Shown piece after piece: positions 51,201 through 62,631 of a stretch of 64,000 nucleotides of DNA (position 1 is the first letter of the stretch; each line of letters starts with the position of its first letter). The position numbers and the translations under genes were made by a program. This stretch comes from Teichococcus wenyumeiae (GTDB taxonomy: Bacteria; Pseudomonadota; Alphaproteobacteria; Acetobacterales; Acetobacteraceae), in contig NZ_RFLX01000001.1 in NCBI RefSeq assembly GCF_003696345.1, positions 310,001-374,000 of the forward strand, in the 5' to 3' direction. The notes below the pieces were generated by a model that was not told the origin of the DNA, searched no databases, and saw only the letters and a program-made list of their open reading frames with translations.

Positions 51201-51808
51201 GGCGGGTGCAGGAGGCGGAGGCGGCCAGGGCACCGGGCCAAGCTGGGCTGGCCGAGGCCGTGGCGCGCGGCCACTACAAGCTCCTGGCCATCAAGGATGA
51301 ATACGAGGTCGCCCGCCTCCATGCCGGGAGCGGCTTCCTGGAGCGGCTGGGCCAGCGCTTCGAGGGGGACTACCGCCTTGTCTTCCACCTGGCGCCGCCG
51401 CTCTGGGCCAGGCCCGACCCCGCCACCGGCGAGCCGCGCAAGCGCGCCTTCGGCCCCTGGGTGCTGCATGCCTTCCGGCTGCTGGCGCGGCTCCGGCGGC
51501 TGCGGGGCACGGTTCTCGATCCCTTCCGCTTCAGCGAGGACCGGAAGCTCGACCGCCGCCTGCTCACGGAATACGAGCAGGTGGTGGAGGAGCTGATCGC
51601 AGCACTCCGTCCCGGCAACCACGCCCTGGCCGTGGAGCTTGCCGCGCTGCCGGACCAGATCCGCGGCTACGGCCCCATCCGCTGCCGGCATGCCGAGCAT
51701 GCCAAGCGCCGCGAGGCCAGCCTGCTGCAGGCATTCCGCCGCCGGGAGGAACACCCGGACGAGGACGGCGAGCGGGTGCCGGAAGCGCCCGTGCTGATGA
51801 GGGGATGA
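48218..51808 (+). CDS. Fused indolepyruvate ferredoxin oxidoreductase (IorAB)
   Basis: A 1196-residue fused 2-oxoacid:ferredoxin oxidoreductase, the usual single-chain length in Proteobacteria. The N-terminal thiamine-pyrophosphate half includes [18 protein letters not shown] and [17 protein letters not shown]...[15 protein letters not shown] ferredoxin-like insert [14 protein letters not shown] follows, with CLEGFCPSF nearby. The C-terminal gamma-type domain begins [17 protein letters not shown]. It converts indolepyruvate or other aryl/branched 2-oxo acids to acyl-CoA with reduction of ferredoxin. The start at ATG 48218 has GGAG nine bases upstream. It overlaps the acyl-CoA dehydrogenase gene by four bases, pointing to amino acid catabolism. 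Confidence 0.93.
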   Translation: MNGPSIPTSGIRAPEPTGQPGTGLTYLSGIQALVRLPMLQRQRDAAAGLDTAGFISGYRGSPLGGLDQALWKAGKQLAEHRIHFQPGLNEDLAATAIWGSQQVNLYPGAKHDGVFALWYGKGPGADRSVDVFKHANAAGTSRHGGVLAVVGDDHGAKSSSLPHQSDHVFAASMIPVLNPAGVQELLDFGLHGWAMSRFSGCWVGLRALTDIVETSTGIMLDPHRVETRLPADFRMPPGGLSIRWPDPPLEQEYRLQHWKVYAAMAYARANHLNRVVLDSPRARFGIITSGKSYLDLRQALDALGIDAALAAEIGLRVYKVGMTWPLDGEGVRHFAEGLEEILVVEEKRQVIEYQLKEQLYNWREDVRPKVTGKYDEKGEWELPGGDWQLPAAGELTPALIARVVARRIGHFHTSARMRECLDFLDAKEAALARPHAVVPRAPHYCSGCPHNTSTRVPEGSRALAGIGCHYMALWLNPEQTRTFSQMGGEGVPWIGQAPFTETKHVFANLGDGTYSHSGLLAIRQAVAAKVPITYKILVNDAVAMTGGQPVEGGLTVPQIAHQVRAEGIERIVVVTDDPARHAAGALPAGVPVRHRRDLDAVQRELREYPGVSVLVYDQTCAAEKRRRRKRGLMPDPARRVMINDRVCEGCGDCSAKSNCMSVVPVETEFGRKRSIDQSSCNKDFSCLEGFCPSFVTIEGGTLRKGKAAAPAADDGAGLPEPAVHPAEQPYGILVAGVGGTGVVTIGALLGTAATLEGKGASVLDMAGLAQKGGPVWSHIRIAARQDLLYASRIASGEADLLLGCDIVVAAADETLSKLHAGATRAVVNSDFAVTSDFVRGFAAQARTGDVATVRDPQFPLGAIEEQIAEAVGPGRAEFVAGTRLATALLGDSIAANLFMVGYACQKGLLPISAAAILQAIEMNGAAVAMNQSAFLWGRRAALDLPAVERVATPPEALPDHRRLSTSLEEVVARRVTELTAYQDARYARRYADLVRRVQEAEAARAPGQAGLAEAVARGHYKLLAIKDEYEVARLHAGSGFLERLGQRFEGDYRLVFHLAPPLWARPDPATGEPRKRAFGPWVLHAFRLLARLRRLRGTVLDPFRFSEDRKLDRRLLTEYEQVVEELIAALRPGNHALAVELAALPDQIRGYGPIRCRHAEHAKRREASLLQAFRRREEHPDEDGERVPEAPVLMRG

Positions 51809-52974
51809 CGGGCATGATGACGGGCTTGGACTTCGGCCTCGGCGAGACCGTGGAGGCCTTGCGCGCCGAGGTCGTGCGCTTCGCCGCCGCCGAGATCGCG
51901 CCCCGCGCGGCCCAAATCGATGCCAGCAACGACTTTCCCGCCGATCTCTGGCGCAAGTTCGGCGATCTCGGCCTGCTCGGCATCACGGTCGAGGAGGAGT
52001 ATGGCGGCACCGGCATGGGCTATCTGGAACATGTGGTGGCGATGGAGGAGATCAGCCGCGCCTCGGCCTCCGTCGGGCTGTCCTATGGCGCGCATTCGAA
52101 TCTCTGCGTCAACCAGATCCGCCGCAACGGCACCGTGGAACAAAGGCGCCGCTACCTGCCGCGCCTGATCTCCGGCGAGCATGTCGGCGCGCTGGCGATG
52201 AGCGAGCCGGGCGCGGGCTCCGACGTGGTCGGCATGCGCCTGCGCGCGGAGCGGCAGGGCGACCGCTACCGGCTGAACGGCAACAAGATGTGGATCACCA
52301 ACGGCCCCGACGCCGATGTGCTGGTGGTCTATGCCAAGACCGACCCGCAGGCCGGGCCGCGCGGCATCACGGCCTTTCTGGTGGAGAAAGGCCTTCCCGG
52401 CTTCTCCACCGCCCAGAAGCTCGACAAGCTCGGCATGCGCGGCTCCAATACCTGCGAGCTGGTCTTCCAGGATTGCGAGGTGCCGGCGGAGAATGTGCTC
52501 GGCGAGGTCGGCCGTGGCGTGAACGTGCTGATGAGCGGGCTGGATTACGAGCGGGCCGTGCTGGCGGGCGGGCCGCTGGGTATCCTGCAGGCCTGCCTGG
52601 ACGTGGTGCTGCCCTATGTGCGGGAGCGGGAGCAATTCGGCCAGCCCATCGGCGGCTTCCAGCTCATGCAGGCGAAGATCGCCGATATGTACACCGTGTC
52701 CAGTGCCGCCCGGGCCTATGTCTATGCCGTGGCCCGCGCCTGCGACCTTGGGCGGGTGACGCGCAAGGACGCGGCCGGGGCGATCCTCTTCGCCGCCGAG
52801 AAGGCGACCTGGGCGGCGCTGGAGGCGATCCAGGCGCTGGGCGGCAATGGCTATATCAACGACTACCCCACAGGGCGGCTGCTGCGCGACGCCAAGCTCT
52901 ATGAGATCGGCGCCGGCACCTCGGAGATCCGGCGCATGCTGATCGGCCGCGAGTTGTTCCAGGAAGGCGCCTGA
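51805..52974 (+). CDS. Acyl-CoA dehydrogenase, isovaleryl-CoA dehydrogenase-like
   Basis: A 389-residue FAD enzyme. Features are [51 protein letters not shown], and the catalytic base E249 in [16 protein letters not shown], at the position typical of isovaleryl-CoA dehydrogenase rather than of the C-terminal-Glu short-chain enzymes. The C-terminus has [34 protein letters not shown], diagnostic of the family. It oxidises isovaleryl-CoA to 3-methylcrotonyl-CoA in leucine breakdown. No methylcrotonyl-CoA carboxylase genes are nearby. Translationally coupled to the upstream oxidoreductase. Confidence 0.9.
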   Translation: MTGMMTGLDFGLGETVEALRAEVVRFAAAEIAPRAAQIDASNDFPADLWRKFGDLGLLGITVEEEYGGTGMGYLEHVVAMEEISRASASVGLSYGAHSNLCVNQIRRNGTVEQRRRYLPRLISGEHVGALAMSEPGAGSDVVGMRLRAERQGDRYRLNGNKMWITNGPDADVLVVYAKTDPQAGPRGITAFLVEKGLPGFSTAQKLDKLGMRGSNTCELVFQDCEVPAENVLGEVGRGVNVLMSGLDYERAVLAGGPLGILQACLDVVLPYVREREQFGQPIGGFQLMQAKIADMYTVSSAARAYVYAVARACDLGRVTRKDAAGAILFAAEKATWAALEAIQALGGNGYINDYPTGRLLRDAKLYEIGAGTSEIRRMLIGRELFQEGA

Positions 52975-53031
52975 CGCAGCACCCTTCCCCTGCCGCGGCC
53001 CCTCCGGCAGCCGGTCTCCGGCGCCGGACCG

Positions 53032-53061
53032 CCGCCGGCCGCGCCGGGCCCGGGCCGGCGG
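53032..53061. terminator. GC-rich hairpin after the acyl-CoA dehydrogenase gene
   Basis: Perfect 9-base arms CCGCCGGCC and GGCCGGCGG with a 12-base loop in the 189-base gap before livH. There is no T-run, so it is at best a weak or Rho-assisted terminator. Confidence 0.35.
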
Positions 53062-53163
53062 GCGGCCAGGGGCTGCCGCCGCAATCTCCCTTCCCAACCG
53101 CTCACACCCGAGACTAGGCTTTCAGAAAGAGGCTCAAAAAAACGGGAAAGAGGGACGTATCGC

Positions 53164-54074
<911 letters not shown>

Positions 54075-54078
<4 letters not shown>

Positions 54079-55385
54079 GCCTGGCCCACCCCCGGCGCCC
54101 CGTCCTGGGCGCCGCGCTGAAGGATGCGGGGCTGGCGGCGCTGATCGCGGCCGGCCTCTTCCTGCCCATGGTGGGGCTGCGCACGGATGTCGGCCCCACC
54201 GGCGCGCTGTTCCTGCGCACCCGCTGGACCGATGTGCTGCTGCTGGTGGCCATTGTCTTCGCCGGGCGCTTCCTGATCCGGCTCTGGCAGGAATGGCGGG
54301 CGGAGCGGCACGGGCCCTCGCTGCAGAAGCGCCTGGCGGGGCCGATGCTGCGCCTGGGCCGCTTTGTCGCGCCCGCGCTGCTGCTGTTTGCCCTGCTGCT
54401 GCCGCTCATTCCCGGCATCGGGCGCTATGAGCTGGACCTCGGCATCCTGGTGCTGACCTATGTGATGCTGGGCTGGGGGCTGAACATCGTGGTCGGCCTC
54501 GCCGGGCTGCTCGACCTCGGCTATGTCGCCTTCTACGCGGTGGGCGCCTATTCCTACGCGCTGCTGGCGCAGTATTTCGGCCTCTCCTTCTGGATCTGCC
54601 TGCCGCTGGCGGGGCTGCTGGCCGCCTTCTGGGGCATCCTGCTCGGCTTTCCCGTGCTGCGGCTGCGGGGCGACTACCTCGCCATCGTCACGCTCGGCTT
54701 CGGCGAGATCATCCGGCTGGTTCTGCTGAACTGGGTGTCGCTGACCGGCGGGCCCAATGGCATCTCCGGCATTCCCCGCCCCTCCTTTTTCGGCCTGGCC
54801 TTCACCGCCGGGGGCGGCCCTGGCTCCTTCGCCGATTTCTTCGGGCTGGAGCCGAGCCCGACGCATCGCGTCGTCTTCCTCTACTACCTCATCCTGGCCC
54901 TCGCCCTGCTGACCAACTGGGTCACGCTGCGGCTCCGCCGCCAGCCGCTCGGCCGCGCCTGGGAAGCGATGCGGGAGGATGAGATCGCCTGCCGCTCCCT
55001 CGGCATCAACATCACCACCACCAAGCTGACCGCCTTCGCGCTGGGCGCCATGTTCGGCGGCTTCGCCGGCGCCTTCTTCGCCACCCGGCAGGCCTTCATC
55101 AGCCCGGAATCCTTCACCTTCATCGAAAGCGCCATCATCCTGGCCATCGTGGTGCTGGGCGGGCTCGGCAGCCAGCTTGGCGTCGCCATCGCGGCCCTGG
55201 TGCTGATCGGCGGCTTCGAGGTGTTCCGCGATTTGCAGGAATGGCGCATGCTGGTCTTCGGCGCCGCCATGGTGCTGATCATGATCTGGAAGCCGCGCGG
55301 GCTGGTCGGCAGCCGCACCCCGACCGTCGCACTCAGCGAGAAGCGAACCATCAGCGCCGCCATGGTGGCCGAGGGGCGCGGCTGA
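54075..55385 (+). CDS. livM: Branched-chain amino acid ABC permease LivM
   Basis: A 436-residue permease with about ten hydrophobic segments and an N-terminal extension of two additional helices before the conserved core (YVMLGWGLNIVVGLAGLLDLGYVAFYAVGAY). The ATPase-contact loop is seen as RAWEAMREDEIACRSLGINITTTKLTAFALGA. It overlaps livH by four bases and shares one base with the ATG of livG. It pairs with LivH to form the channel. Confidence 0.92.
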
Positions 55386-56214
55386 TGGCGCCGATCCTGA
55401 CCGTCGAGAAACTGACCATGCGCTTCGGCGGCCTGACTGCGGTGAAGGAGGTGTCCTTCACTGCCGCGGAAGGCGCCATCACCGCCGTCATCGGCCCCAA
55501 TGGCGCCGGCAAGACGACGATGTTCAACTGCATCACCGGCTTCTACCGCCCCACCGGCGGTAGCCTGGTGCTGCACCATGGCGGGCAGGAGGTGGCGCTG
55601 CACCGCCTCGCCGGCCACCGCATCGCGCGCGCGGGTGTCGCGCGCACCTTCCAGAACGTCCGCCTCTTCGCCGGCATGACGGCGCTGGAGAACCTGCTGG
55701 TGGCGCAGCACCGCAAGCTGATGGCCTCCACCGGCTTTGGCATCGGCGCCGTGCTGGGCCTGTCCGGCTACAAGGCGGCGGAGCAGGCGGCGATCGGCCG
55801 CGCCACCGCCTGGCTGGAAGCCTGCGGGCTGATCGACCGCGCCGACGACCCGGCGGGCAGCCTGCCCTATGGCGCGCAGCGGCGGCTGGAGATCGCCCGC
55901 GCCATGTGCACCGAGCCCGCGCTGCTCTGCCTCGATGAACCGGCGGCCGGCCTCAACCCGCGCGAATCCACGGCGCTGGGCGAATTGCTGCGCGCCATCC
56001 GCGACGGCCGGGCGGCGGAGGGCGCGGCCCCCTGCTCCATCCTGCTGATCGAGCATGACATGGGCGTGGTGATGGGGATTTCCGACCACATCGTGGTGCT
56101 GGACCATGGCAGCAAGATCGCCGACGGCACCCCCGCCGCCATCCGCGCCGATGAGAAGGTGATCGCCGCCTATCTGGGCGAGGGCGACGAGGACGAGCAC
56201 GAGGACAGCGCGGC

Positions 56215-56218
<4 letters not shown>
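55385..56218 (+). CDS. livG: Branched-chain amino acid ABC ATP-binding protein LivG
   Basis: A 277-residue ATPase. Walker A is GPNGAGKTT, the Q-loop segment ARTFQNVRLF, the signature LPYGAQRRLEIARAM (the usual LivG variant of LSGGQ) and Walker B LLCLDEPAAGLNP, with LIEHDMGVVM as H-loop. The C-terminal extension is acidic (GEGDEDEHED). The ATG at 55385 shares a base with the livM stop. It overlaps livF by four bases. Confidence 0.93.
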
Positions 56219-56931
<713 letters not shown>

Positions 56932-57023
56932 GATCGGGCTGGCGGAGCGGCGAGAAGCTTCATAGGCTGCAATGAACAACACCAGCCGCGACGGGTTCCG
57001 GCGGCTGAAGAGCGGAGGGTCTG

Positions 57024-58154
57024 ATGATGCAACGCAGGCAGCTTCTTGGCACCGTGGCCGGCCTGACGGCCGCCGGTGTGGCGGGTGTGGGAGCGAGCCG
57101 CGGCGCGCAGGCGCAGTCCGGCACGCTGCGCATCGCCTCCGTCGGGCCCATGACCGGGCAATACGCGGCCTTCGGCGCGCAGCTTCGCGTCGGCGCCGAG
57201 CAGGCGGTGGCGGACCTCAACGCGGCGGGCGGCGTGCTCGGCCAGCAACTGGCGCTGGAGATCGGCGACGATGCCTGCGACCCCCGCCAGGCGGTCTCGG
57301 TCGCCAACCAGATGGCCAGCCGGCAGGTGAAGCTGATCGCCGGGCATTTCTGCTCCGGCTCCTCCATCCCGGCCAGCAAGGTCTATGCGGAGGAAGGCGT
57401 GCTGCAGATCAGCCCGGCCTCCACCAACCCGCAATATACCGATGCCGGCGGCTGGAACACCTTCCGCACCTGCGGCCGCGACGACCAGCAGGGCAAGGTG
57501 GCCGGCGCCTATATCGCCAAGACCTATCCCGGCAAGAAGGTCGCCATCCTTCACGACAACTCGGCCTATGGCAAAGGCCTGGCCGACGAGACCAAGAAGG
57601 CGCTGAACGCCGCCGGCACGACCGAGGCGGTCTATGCCGCCTATACGCCGGGTGAGCGCGATTATTCCGCGCTGGTCTCCCGCCTGAAGTCCTCGGGCGT
57701 CGAGATCATCTATGTCGGCGGCTATCACACCGAGGCCGGGCTGATCCTGCGGCAGGCCAAGGAGCAGGGCATGCCAGTGACGCTGATCGGCGGCGATGCG
57801 CTGGTGACCAACGAGTTCTGGCAGATCGCCGGCGCCGCTGGCGAGGGCACGCTGATGACCTTCGCCTCCGACCCGCGCAAGCGCCCCACGGCGGCCGAGG
57901 TGGTCGGGCGCTTCCGGGCCAAGAATGTCGATCCGGAAGGCTATGTCCTCTACACCTATGCCGCCGTGCAGATCTGGGCGGATGCGGCCAAGAAGGCCAA
58001 CAGCACCGACCCCAAGAAGGTCTCGGAGGTGCTGAAGTCCGGCGGACCCTGGAACAGCGTGCTCGGCCCGATCAGCTTCGACAAGAAGGGCGACGTGACC
58101 GTGCCCGACTATGTCTTCTATGTCTGGAAGAACGGTTCCTACGGCGAGGTCTGA
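57024..58154 (+). CDS. livK: Branched-chain amino acid-type substrate-binding protein LivK
   Basis: A 376-residue periplasmic-binding protein (Peripla_BP_6 type). The N-terminus has a twin-arginine-like signal (MQRRQLLGTVAGLTAAG, then cleavage near AQA). The body has IASVGPMTGQYAAFGAQLRVG, the ligand-loop region FCSGSSIPASKVYAEEG, and YGKGLADETKKALNAAGTTE. GGAGGG precedes the paired ATG codons; the second ATG (57027) is equally possible. It is the last gene of the liv cluster and ends at a strong bidirectional terminator. The ligand could be a branched-chain amino acid, an amide or a short aromatic acid. Confidence 0.92.
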   Translation: MMQRRQLLGTVAGLTAAGVAGVGASRGAQAQSGTLRIASVGPMTGQYAAFGAQLRVGAEQAVADLNAAGGVLGQQLALEIGDDACDPRQAVSVANQMASRQVKLIAGHFCSGSSIPASKVYAEEGVLQISPASTNPQYTDAGGWNTFRTCGRDDQQGKVAGAYIAKTYPGKKVAILHDNSAYGKGLADETKKALNAAGTTEAVYAAYTPGERDYSALVSRLKSSGVEIIYVGGYHTEAGLILRQAKEQGMPVTLIGGDALVTNEFWQIAGAAGEGTLMTFASDPRKRPTAAEVVGRFRAKNVDPEGYVLYTYAAVQIWADAAKKANSTDPKKVSEVLKSGGPWNSVLGPISFDKKGDVTVPDYVFYVWKNGSYGEV

Positions 58155-58173
58155 GGCAGGCGCGCGGCCAAAG

Positions 58174-58202
58174 GAAAGCCGGGGGCATCGCTCCCGGCTT
58201 TC
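58174..58202. terminator. Bidirectional intrinsic terminator between livK and the diguanylate cyclase gene
   Basis: A perfect 10-base stem GAAAGCCGGG/CCCGGCTTTC with a 9-base loop lies between two convergent genes. Short A/T ends of the stem on both sides suit termination in either direction. Confidence 0.75.
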
Positions 58203-58211
58203 GCGTTTCCG

Positions 58212-59393
58212 TCACACCGCCACCGGCATGGTGCCTTCCTGCGGCTCGGCCCAGAGCATCACGCGGCCGCCGCCCTGGCGCTTGGCGATGTAGAGGGCGG
58301 CATCGGCGCAGGATGCCAGCTTCTCCAGCTCCAGCCCGTCGCGTGGCGCGATCGCGATGCCGATGCTGACGCCGATCTGCACCTTGTTCTGCTCGATCTG
58401 ATATTGCGCGCTGAGCACGCGGACGATGCGGTGCGCCAGCGCGCGGGCCTCGTCGTCATGCCGGATGCCGGTTTGCACCACCACGAACTCATCCCCGCCG
58501 ATACGGGCTACGGTATCCTGTTCCGCCACGGTGCTGCGAAGCCGCTTTGCTACGGCTTGCAGAAGCGCATCCCCGGCCAGATGGCCGAACTGGTCATTGG
58601 CCGCCTTGAAGCGGTCGAGATCCATCACGAGCAGGGCCACGAGATGGCCGCTGCGCTGCAGTTCCATGATATCCGCCTCGAAGCGGTCCTGCAGCAGAAG
58701 GCGGTTCGGCAGGCCGGTCAGCATATCCTGCCGCGCCAGCCGGATCAGGTCCCGCCGGGTCACCAGATGCTGCAGGGTGGTCCGGTACAGGTAGGCCACG
58801 GTCTCCAGTCCCGCGATGGTGAAGGCGGTGAGCAGGAGCGCCTGGCTGAGATAGACCACCGCGCCCTGGGCACCGAGGTCGTCCGCATTCGTCAGCAGCC
58901 CGGCCACGGTGGGAATGACCACCAGCAGCAGGCTGATGGTGCAGATGGCGGGGCGGACGGCCGTGCGGGTCGCCAGGCCGGCGCCGTAGCCGAAGGTCAG
59001 GCCGACCACGAGCATATGGGCCAGCGGCTCCTCTTCCAGCAGCGCCAGGAGGTTCAGCAGGCCGAGCACGGCGGCGAAGGCGTAGCTGGCCCAGGCGTAG
59101 CGGCTTTCCCAGAGCCTAATATCGGCCGAGGACAGCGGCGGGGCAGCCCTGCGGCGCCGGTAGGCGAGGATGATGCCGACCCTCGCCGAGGCGATGGCGG
59201 AACAGCACAATGCCAGGGCGGGAAAGGCCAGCCCCTCCGTCAGGCTCGCGAACAGCACCGCCATGCCCACGGTGGTGACGCCCATGACGATCACAGGAGC
59301 CAGTGCCGTGAACATCATGTCGACCAACTCGCCCAGCACATCGTCAGGCAACTGCCCATCCTGCGGAAAAAGCTTCCGCGGCATCCCCTTCAT
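58212..59393 (-). CDS. Membrane-bound diguanylate cyclase (GGDEF)
   Basis: A 393-residue protein with six predicted membrane helices (about residues 30-205) and a C-terminal GGDEF domain. The active site is intact (RIGGDEF with D301). The RxxD inhibitory site is lost (AEQD in its place), so product feedback is unlikely. No EAL domain follows. The membrane part has no recognisable sensor motif, as in many MHYT-less, MASE-like families. The upstream region is unusually AT-rich and carries a duplicated 9-base sequence. Start ATG 59393 has GAGGG about ten bases upstream. Confidence 0.9.
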   Translation of the reverse strand: MKGMPRKLFPQDGQLPDDVLGELVDMMFTALAPVIVMGVTTVGMAVLFASLTEGLAFPALALCCSAIASARVGIILAYRRRRAAPPLSSADIRLWESRYAWASYAFAAVLGLLNLLALLEEEPLAHMLVVGLTFGYGAGLATRTAVRPAICTISLLLVVIPTVAGLLTNADDLGAQGAVVYLSQALLLTAFTIAGLETVAYLYRTTLQHLVTRRDLIRLARQDMLTGLPNRLLLQDRFEADIMELQRSGHLVALLVMDLDRFKAANDQFGHLAGDALLQAVAKRLRSTVAEQDTVARIGGDEFVVVQTGIRHDDEARALAHRIVRVLSAQYQIEQNKVQIGVSIGIAIAPRDGLELEKLASCADAALYIAKRQGGGRVMLWAEPQEGTMPVAV

Positions 59394-59473
59394 TCTGAAA
59401 GGCCCTCATCTCTGCATGGGCGTGGCGAGTCACCGGGTGAAACTCAGTAATTAGCAGAAAGACCTGTCAGAAA

Positions 59474-59491
59474 TTTGCATTTTTTGCATTT
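59474..59491. repeat. Perfect tandem duplication of a 9-base sequence
   Basis: Two adjacent copies of TTTGCATTT (AAATGCAAA on the minus strand) about 80-98 bases upstream of the diguanylate cyclase ATG. This is a plausible activator or nucleoid-protein site in the AT-rich leader. Confidence 0.5.
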
Positions 59492-59592
59492 ATTTCGCTC
59501 ACAATTGGGCCAAGTTTCATGGCTTTGTTGTATGCGGCGGGCTCCGCGCTTGCCGTCAACCTGAACAGCGGCCGGTTCTGTATTCCCCCAGA

Positions 59593-59642
59593 CAAATAAA
59601 ATGCCACCACCTCCCGCAGTTTCTTCGGGAGATGATGGCATT
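59593..59642 (-). terminator. Intrinsic terminator of ilvD
   Basis: On the minus strand a hairpin with paired outer arms AATGCCA/TGGCATT and inner CGGGAG/CTCCCG (two mismatches between) is followed by TTTATTTGTC. It lies about 75 bases after the ilvD stop. Confidence 0.7.
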
Positions 59643-59716
59643 CTCAGCGGAACCGGGCGCCCGGCCGGGTGCTTCACCCGGCCCCTCCGCGGGACCCTCA
59701 GTCGGAAGGCTGAAGC

Positions 59717-61582
59717 TTAGCGGCCCTGTCCGGTTCCGGCCGTGGAGGAAAGGTCGCGCACCGCGCCGCGCGCGGCGCTGGTGGTGAAGGCCGCATAGGC
59801 GCGCAGGGCGGAGGACACCTTCCTGTCGCGCCCGACAGGCTTCCAGGCCTCGGGGCCCCGCGCCAGCATCGCCTCGCGCCGCTTCGCCAGCTCGTCGGCC
59901 GGCACCTGCAGCTGGATCGAGCGGTTGGGAATGTCGATCTCGATCCGGTCGCCATCCTTGACCAACCCGATCACGCCGCCTTCCGCCGCCTCGGGCGAGA
60001 CATGGCCGATGGACAGGCCGGAGGTACCACCGGAGAAGCGGCCATCGGTGATCAGGGCGCAGGCCTTCCCCAGACCCTTCGACTTCAGGTAGCTGGTCGG
60101 ATAGAGCATCTCCTGCATGCCCGGGCCGCCGCGCGGGCCCTCGTAGCGGATCACCACCACATCGCCCGCCGTGATCTTGTTGCCCAGGATGGCGCTGACG
60201 GCGGCGTCCTGGCTCTCGAAGACCCGCGCCGGGCCGGAGAAGACGAGGATGCTCTCGTCCACGCCCGCCGTCTTCACGATGCAGCCGTCCTCGGCGAGGT
60301 TGCCCTTCAGCACCGCCAGCCCGCCATCCTGGGAGAAGGCGTGCTCGGCATCGCGGATGACGCCGCCCTTGCGGTCCAGATCCAGTTCCTTCCAGCGGCG
60401 GTTCTGGCTGAAGGCGACCTGGCTGGGCACGCCGCCGGGCGCGGCCTTGTAGAAGGTCTGCACCGCCTCGCTGGTGCTGCGGGCGATATCCCAGCGGTCC
60501 AGCGCTTCCCCGAGCGTGCGGCTGTGCACCGTGGACGTGTCGGTGTGGAGGAGGCCGGCGCGGTCCAGCTCGCCCAGGATCGCCATCACGCCGCCCGCGC
60601 GGTGGACATCCTCCATATGCACATCCGCCTTGGTCGGCGCGACCTTGGACAGGCACGGCACCCGGCGGGACAGGCGGTCGATATCCTCCATGGTGAAGGC
60701 GAGTTCCGCCTCATAGGCCGCCGCCAGGAGGTGCAGCACCGTGTTGGTGGAGCCGCCCATCGCGATGTCGAGGCTCATCGCATTCTCGAAGGCCGCGAAA
60801 TTCGCCACCGAGCGGGGCAGCACGCTGGCGTCATCCTGCTCGTAATAGCGGCGGGTGATGTCGACGATCAGGTGCCCGGCTTCCAGGAAGAGGCGCTCAC
60901 GGTCGGCATGGGTGGCCAGGACCGAGCCGTTGCCGGGCAGCGAGAGGCCGAGCGCCTCCGTCAGGCAGTTCATCGAATTGGCCGTGAACATGCCCGAGCA
61001 GGAGCCGCAGGTCGGGCAAGCGGACCGCTCGATGGTGGCCACATCGGCGTCGCTGACGGTGGGGTCGGCGGCGGCGACCATGGCATCCACCAGATCGAGG
61101 GCGACCTCCTTGCCCTTCAGGACGACCTTGCCGGCCTCCATCGGGCCGCCGGAGACGAAGACGGTCGGGATGTTCAGGCGCAGCGACGCCATCAGCATGC
61201 CGGGCGTGATCTTGTCGCAGTTGGAGATGCAGACCAGCGCGTCGACGCAATGCGCATTGGCCATGTATTCGACGCTGTCGGCGATCAGCTCGCGCGACGG
61301 CAGGCTGTAGAGCATGCCGTCATGGCCCATGGCGATGCCGTCGTCGACGGCGATGGTGTTGAACTCCTTGGCCACGCCGCCGGCGCGCTCGATCTCGCGC
61401 GCGACCAGCTGGCCGAGGTCCTTCAGGTGCACATGGCCCGGCACGAACTGGGTGAAGGAATTCACGACCGCGATGATCGGCTTGCCGAAATCGCCGTCCT
61501 TCATGCCCGTCGCGCGCCAGAGGCCGCGAGCGCCCGCCATGTTGCGGCCGTGGGTGGAGGTGCGAGAGCGGTAAGCGGGCAT
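59717..61582 (-). CDS. ilvD: Dihydroxy-acid dehydratase
   Basis: A 621-residue enzyme converting 2,3-dihydroxyisovalerate and its methyl homologue to the 2-keto acids of valine, leucine and isoleucine biosynthesis. The N-terminus is [20 protein letters not shown] as in IlvD. The Fe-S ligands are visible in the segments [13 protein letters not shown] and [18 protein letters not shown]. The C-terminal part has [23 protein letters not shown] lies about eight bases before the ATG. It is divergent from a LysR gene with a palindrome in the 95-base gap. The C-terminus ends in a Ser/Gly-rich tail. Confidence 0.95.
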   Translation of the reverse strand: MPAYRSRTSTHGRNMAGARGLWRATGMKDGDFGKPIIAVVNSFTQFVPGHVHLKDLGQLVAREIERAGGVAKEFNTIAVDDGIAMGHDGMLYSLPSRELIADSVEYMANAHCVDALVCISNCDKITPGMLMASLRLNIPTVFVSGGPMEAGKVVLKGKEVALDLVDAMVAAADPTVSDADVATIERSACPTCGSCSGMFTANSMNCLTEALGLSLPGNGSVLATHADRERLFLEAGHLIVDITRRYYEQDDASVLPRSVANFAAFENAMSLDIAMGGSTNTVLHLLAAAYEAELAFTMEDIDRLSRRVPCLSKVAPTKADVHMEDVHRAGGVMAILGELDRAGLLHTDTSTVHSRTLGEALDRWDIARSTSEAVQTFYKAAPGGVPSQVAFSQNRRWKELDLDRKGGVIRDAEHAFSQDGGLAVLKGNLAEDGCIVKTAGVDESILVFSGPARVFESQDAAVSAILGNKITAGDVVVIRYEGPRGGPGMQEMLYPTSYLKSKGLGKACALITDGRFSGGTSGLSIGHVSPEAAEGGVIGLVKDGDRIEIDIPNRSIQLQVPADELAKRREAMLARGPEAWKPVGRDRKVSSALRAYAAFTTSAARGAVRDLSSTAGTGQGR

Positions 61583-61621
61583 GACAGCGTCCTAGATGAT
61601 CAGCTCAGAATAACCTGACCC

Positions 61622-61633
61622 ATGCCGTGGCAT
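61622..61633. promoter_or_regulatory. Palindrome between ilvD and the LysR gene
   Basis: ATGCC-GT-GGCAT (5-base perfect arms) sits 39-50 bases upstream of the ilvD ATG and 45-56 upstream of the LysR ATG, next to the AT-rich CATAAATATA. It fits a LysR-type binding site. Confidence 0.45.
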
Positions 61634-61677
61634 AAATATACTTTTTGGCCGGTTCTAAGTCGCTGTACATATCGATC

Positions 61678-62589
61678 ATGGATATACGCCAGCTCCGACA
61701 TTTCGCCGCCGTGGCGGAGACGCTGCATTTCGGGCGGGCGGCGGAGCGGCTGAACATGACCCAGCCGCCGCTCAGCCAGTCGATCATGGCGCTGGAGCGG
61801 GAGCTTGGCGCGCCGCTCTTCATCCGCACCAAGCGCAGCGTCGCGCTGACCCCCTTTGGCGAGCAATGGCTGGTTCATGTCCGGGCCGTGCTTGGTGGCC
61901 TCTCCGGTCTGCCGGAAATCGCCAGAAGGCTGCGGGACGGCGAGGCGGGGCCGCTGGAACTGTCCTTTGTCAGCACCGCCGATTACAGCGTGCTGCCGGA
62001 ACTGGTGCGGCAATATGCCGCCCTCTATCCCTCCGTCCGGATCGCCTTGAGGGAAGCCACCAGCGAGGTGCAGATCGCGGCCCTGCTGGAGGGGTCGGGC
62101 CATGCCGGCATCGTCATCCCGCCGGCCAATGGCGCCCTCCCCGCCTCCCTGCGCTATCGCCGGCTGTTGTCGGAGCAGCTTGTCGCGGCCGTGCCGGAAA
62201 GCTGGGTGGGCGATGGGCGCCTGCCCCTCCAGGCCGGCCGCCTGAACCCGGCCGTCACGGTCCAGGCGCCGCTGATCATCTTTCCCCGGCACTCGGCGCC
62301 CGCCTTCCACGACCTGGTCACCGGCTATTTCACGGCGCATGGCGGCACGGCGCGCATTGTCCAGGAAGCCATCCAGATGCAGACGATCATCAGCCTGGTC
62401 TCGGCCGAGATGGGCATCGCGCTGGTGCCCGCCTCCCTGCGCAACCTGGCGCGCACCGGCGTCCGCTACATCGACCTCGCCGGGGCGGTGCCGTCGCTGG
62501 AGACCGGCATCGTCTGGCGCCGGGATGACCTGACGCCGACCCTGAACCGCTTTCTGCAGGTGGCCCTCGGCGGGCAGCACGCCGCCTGA
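61678..62589 (+). CDS. LysR-family transcriptional regulator divergent from ilvD
   Basis: A 303-residue regulator. The winged HTH lies at residues 2-60 (DIRQLRHFAAVAETLHFGRA, then AERLNMTQPPLSQSI). The effector domain runs from about residue 90 (LELSFVSTADYSVLPELV) to the C-terminus. The start at MDIRQLRHF is the usual LysR N-terminus; 11 earlier residues in the frame are not needed. Its divergence from ilvD suggests that it controls ilvD and itself. The co-inducer may be a branched-chain keto acid or an aromatic compound, which is a guess. Confidence 0.9.
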   Translation: MDIRQLRHFAAVAETLHFGRAAERLNMTQPPLSQSIMALERELGAPLFIRTKRSVALTPFGEQWLVHVRAVLGGLSGLPEIARRLRDGEAGPLELSFVSTADYSVLPELVRQYAALYPSVRIALREATSEVQIAALLEGSGHAGIVIPPANGALPASLRYRRLLSEQLVAAVPESWVGDGRLPLQAGRLNPAVTVQAPLIIFPRHSAPAFHDLVTGYFTAHGGTARIVQEAIQMQTIISLVSAEMGIALVPASLRNLARTGVRYIDLAGAVPSLETGIVWRRDDLTPTLNRFLQVALGGQHAA

Positions 62590-62631
62590 TGCCGTGGCCG
62601 GCTACGCGCCGGCCCCGGCCCCAGCGTTCAG

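Larger units (their letters stand above)
59394..59716. other. Intergenic region: AT-rich leader of the cyclase gene and ilvD terminator
   Basis: A stretch of about 320 bases without a gene. The left part (59445-59520) is markedly AT-rich for this genome and holds a tandem 9-base duplication. The right part holds the ilvD terminator. No additional open frame looks coding. Confidence 0.6.

Noticed and set aside
48383-51754. Minus-strand open frame of about 1100 codons opposite the indolepyruvate oxidoreductase gene
   Set aside because: Antisense shadow. The plus-strand protein has clear thiamine, ferredoxin and gamma-domain motifs.
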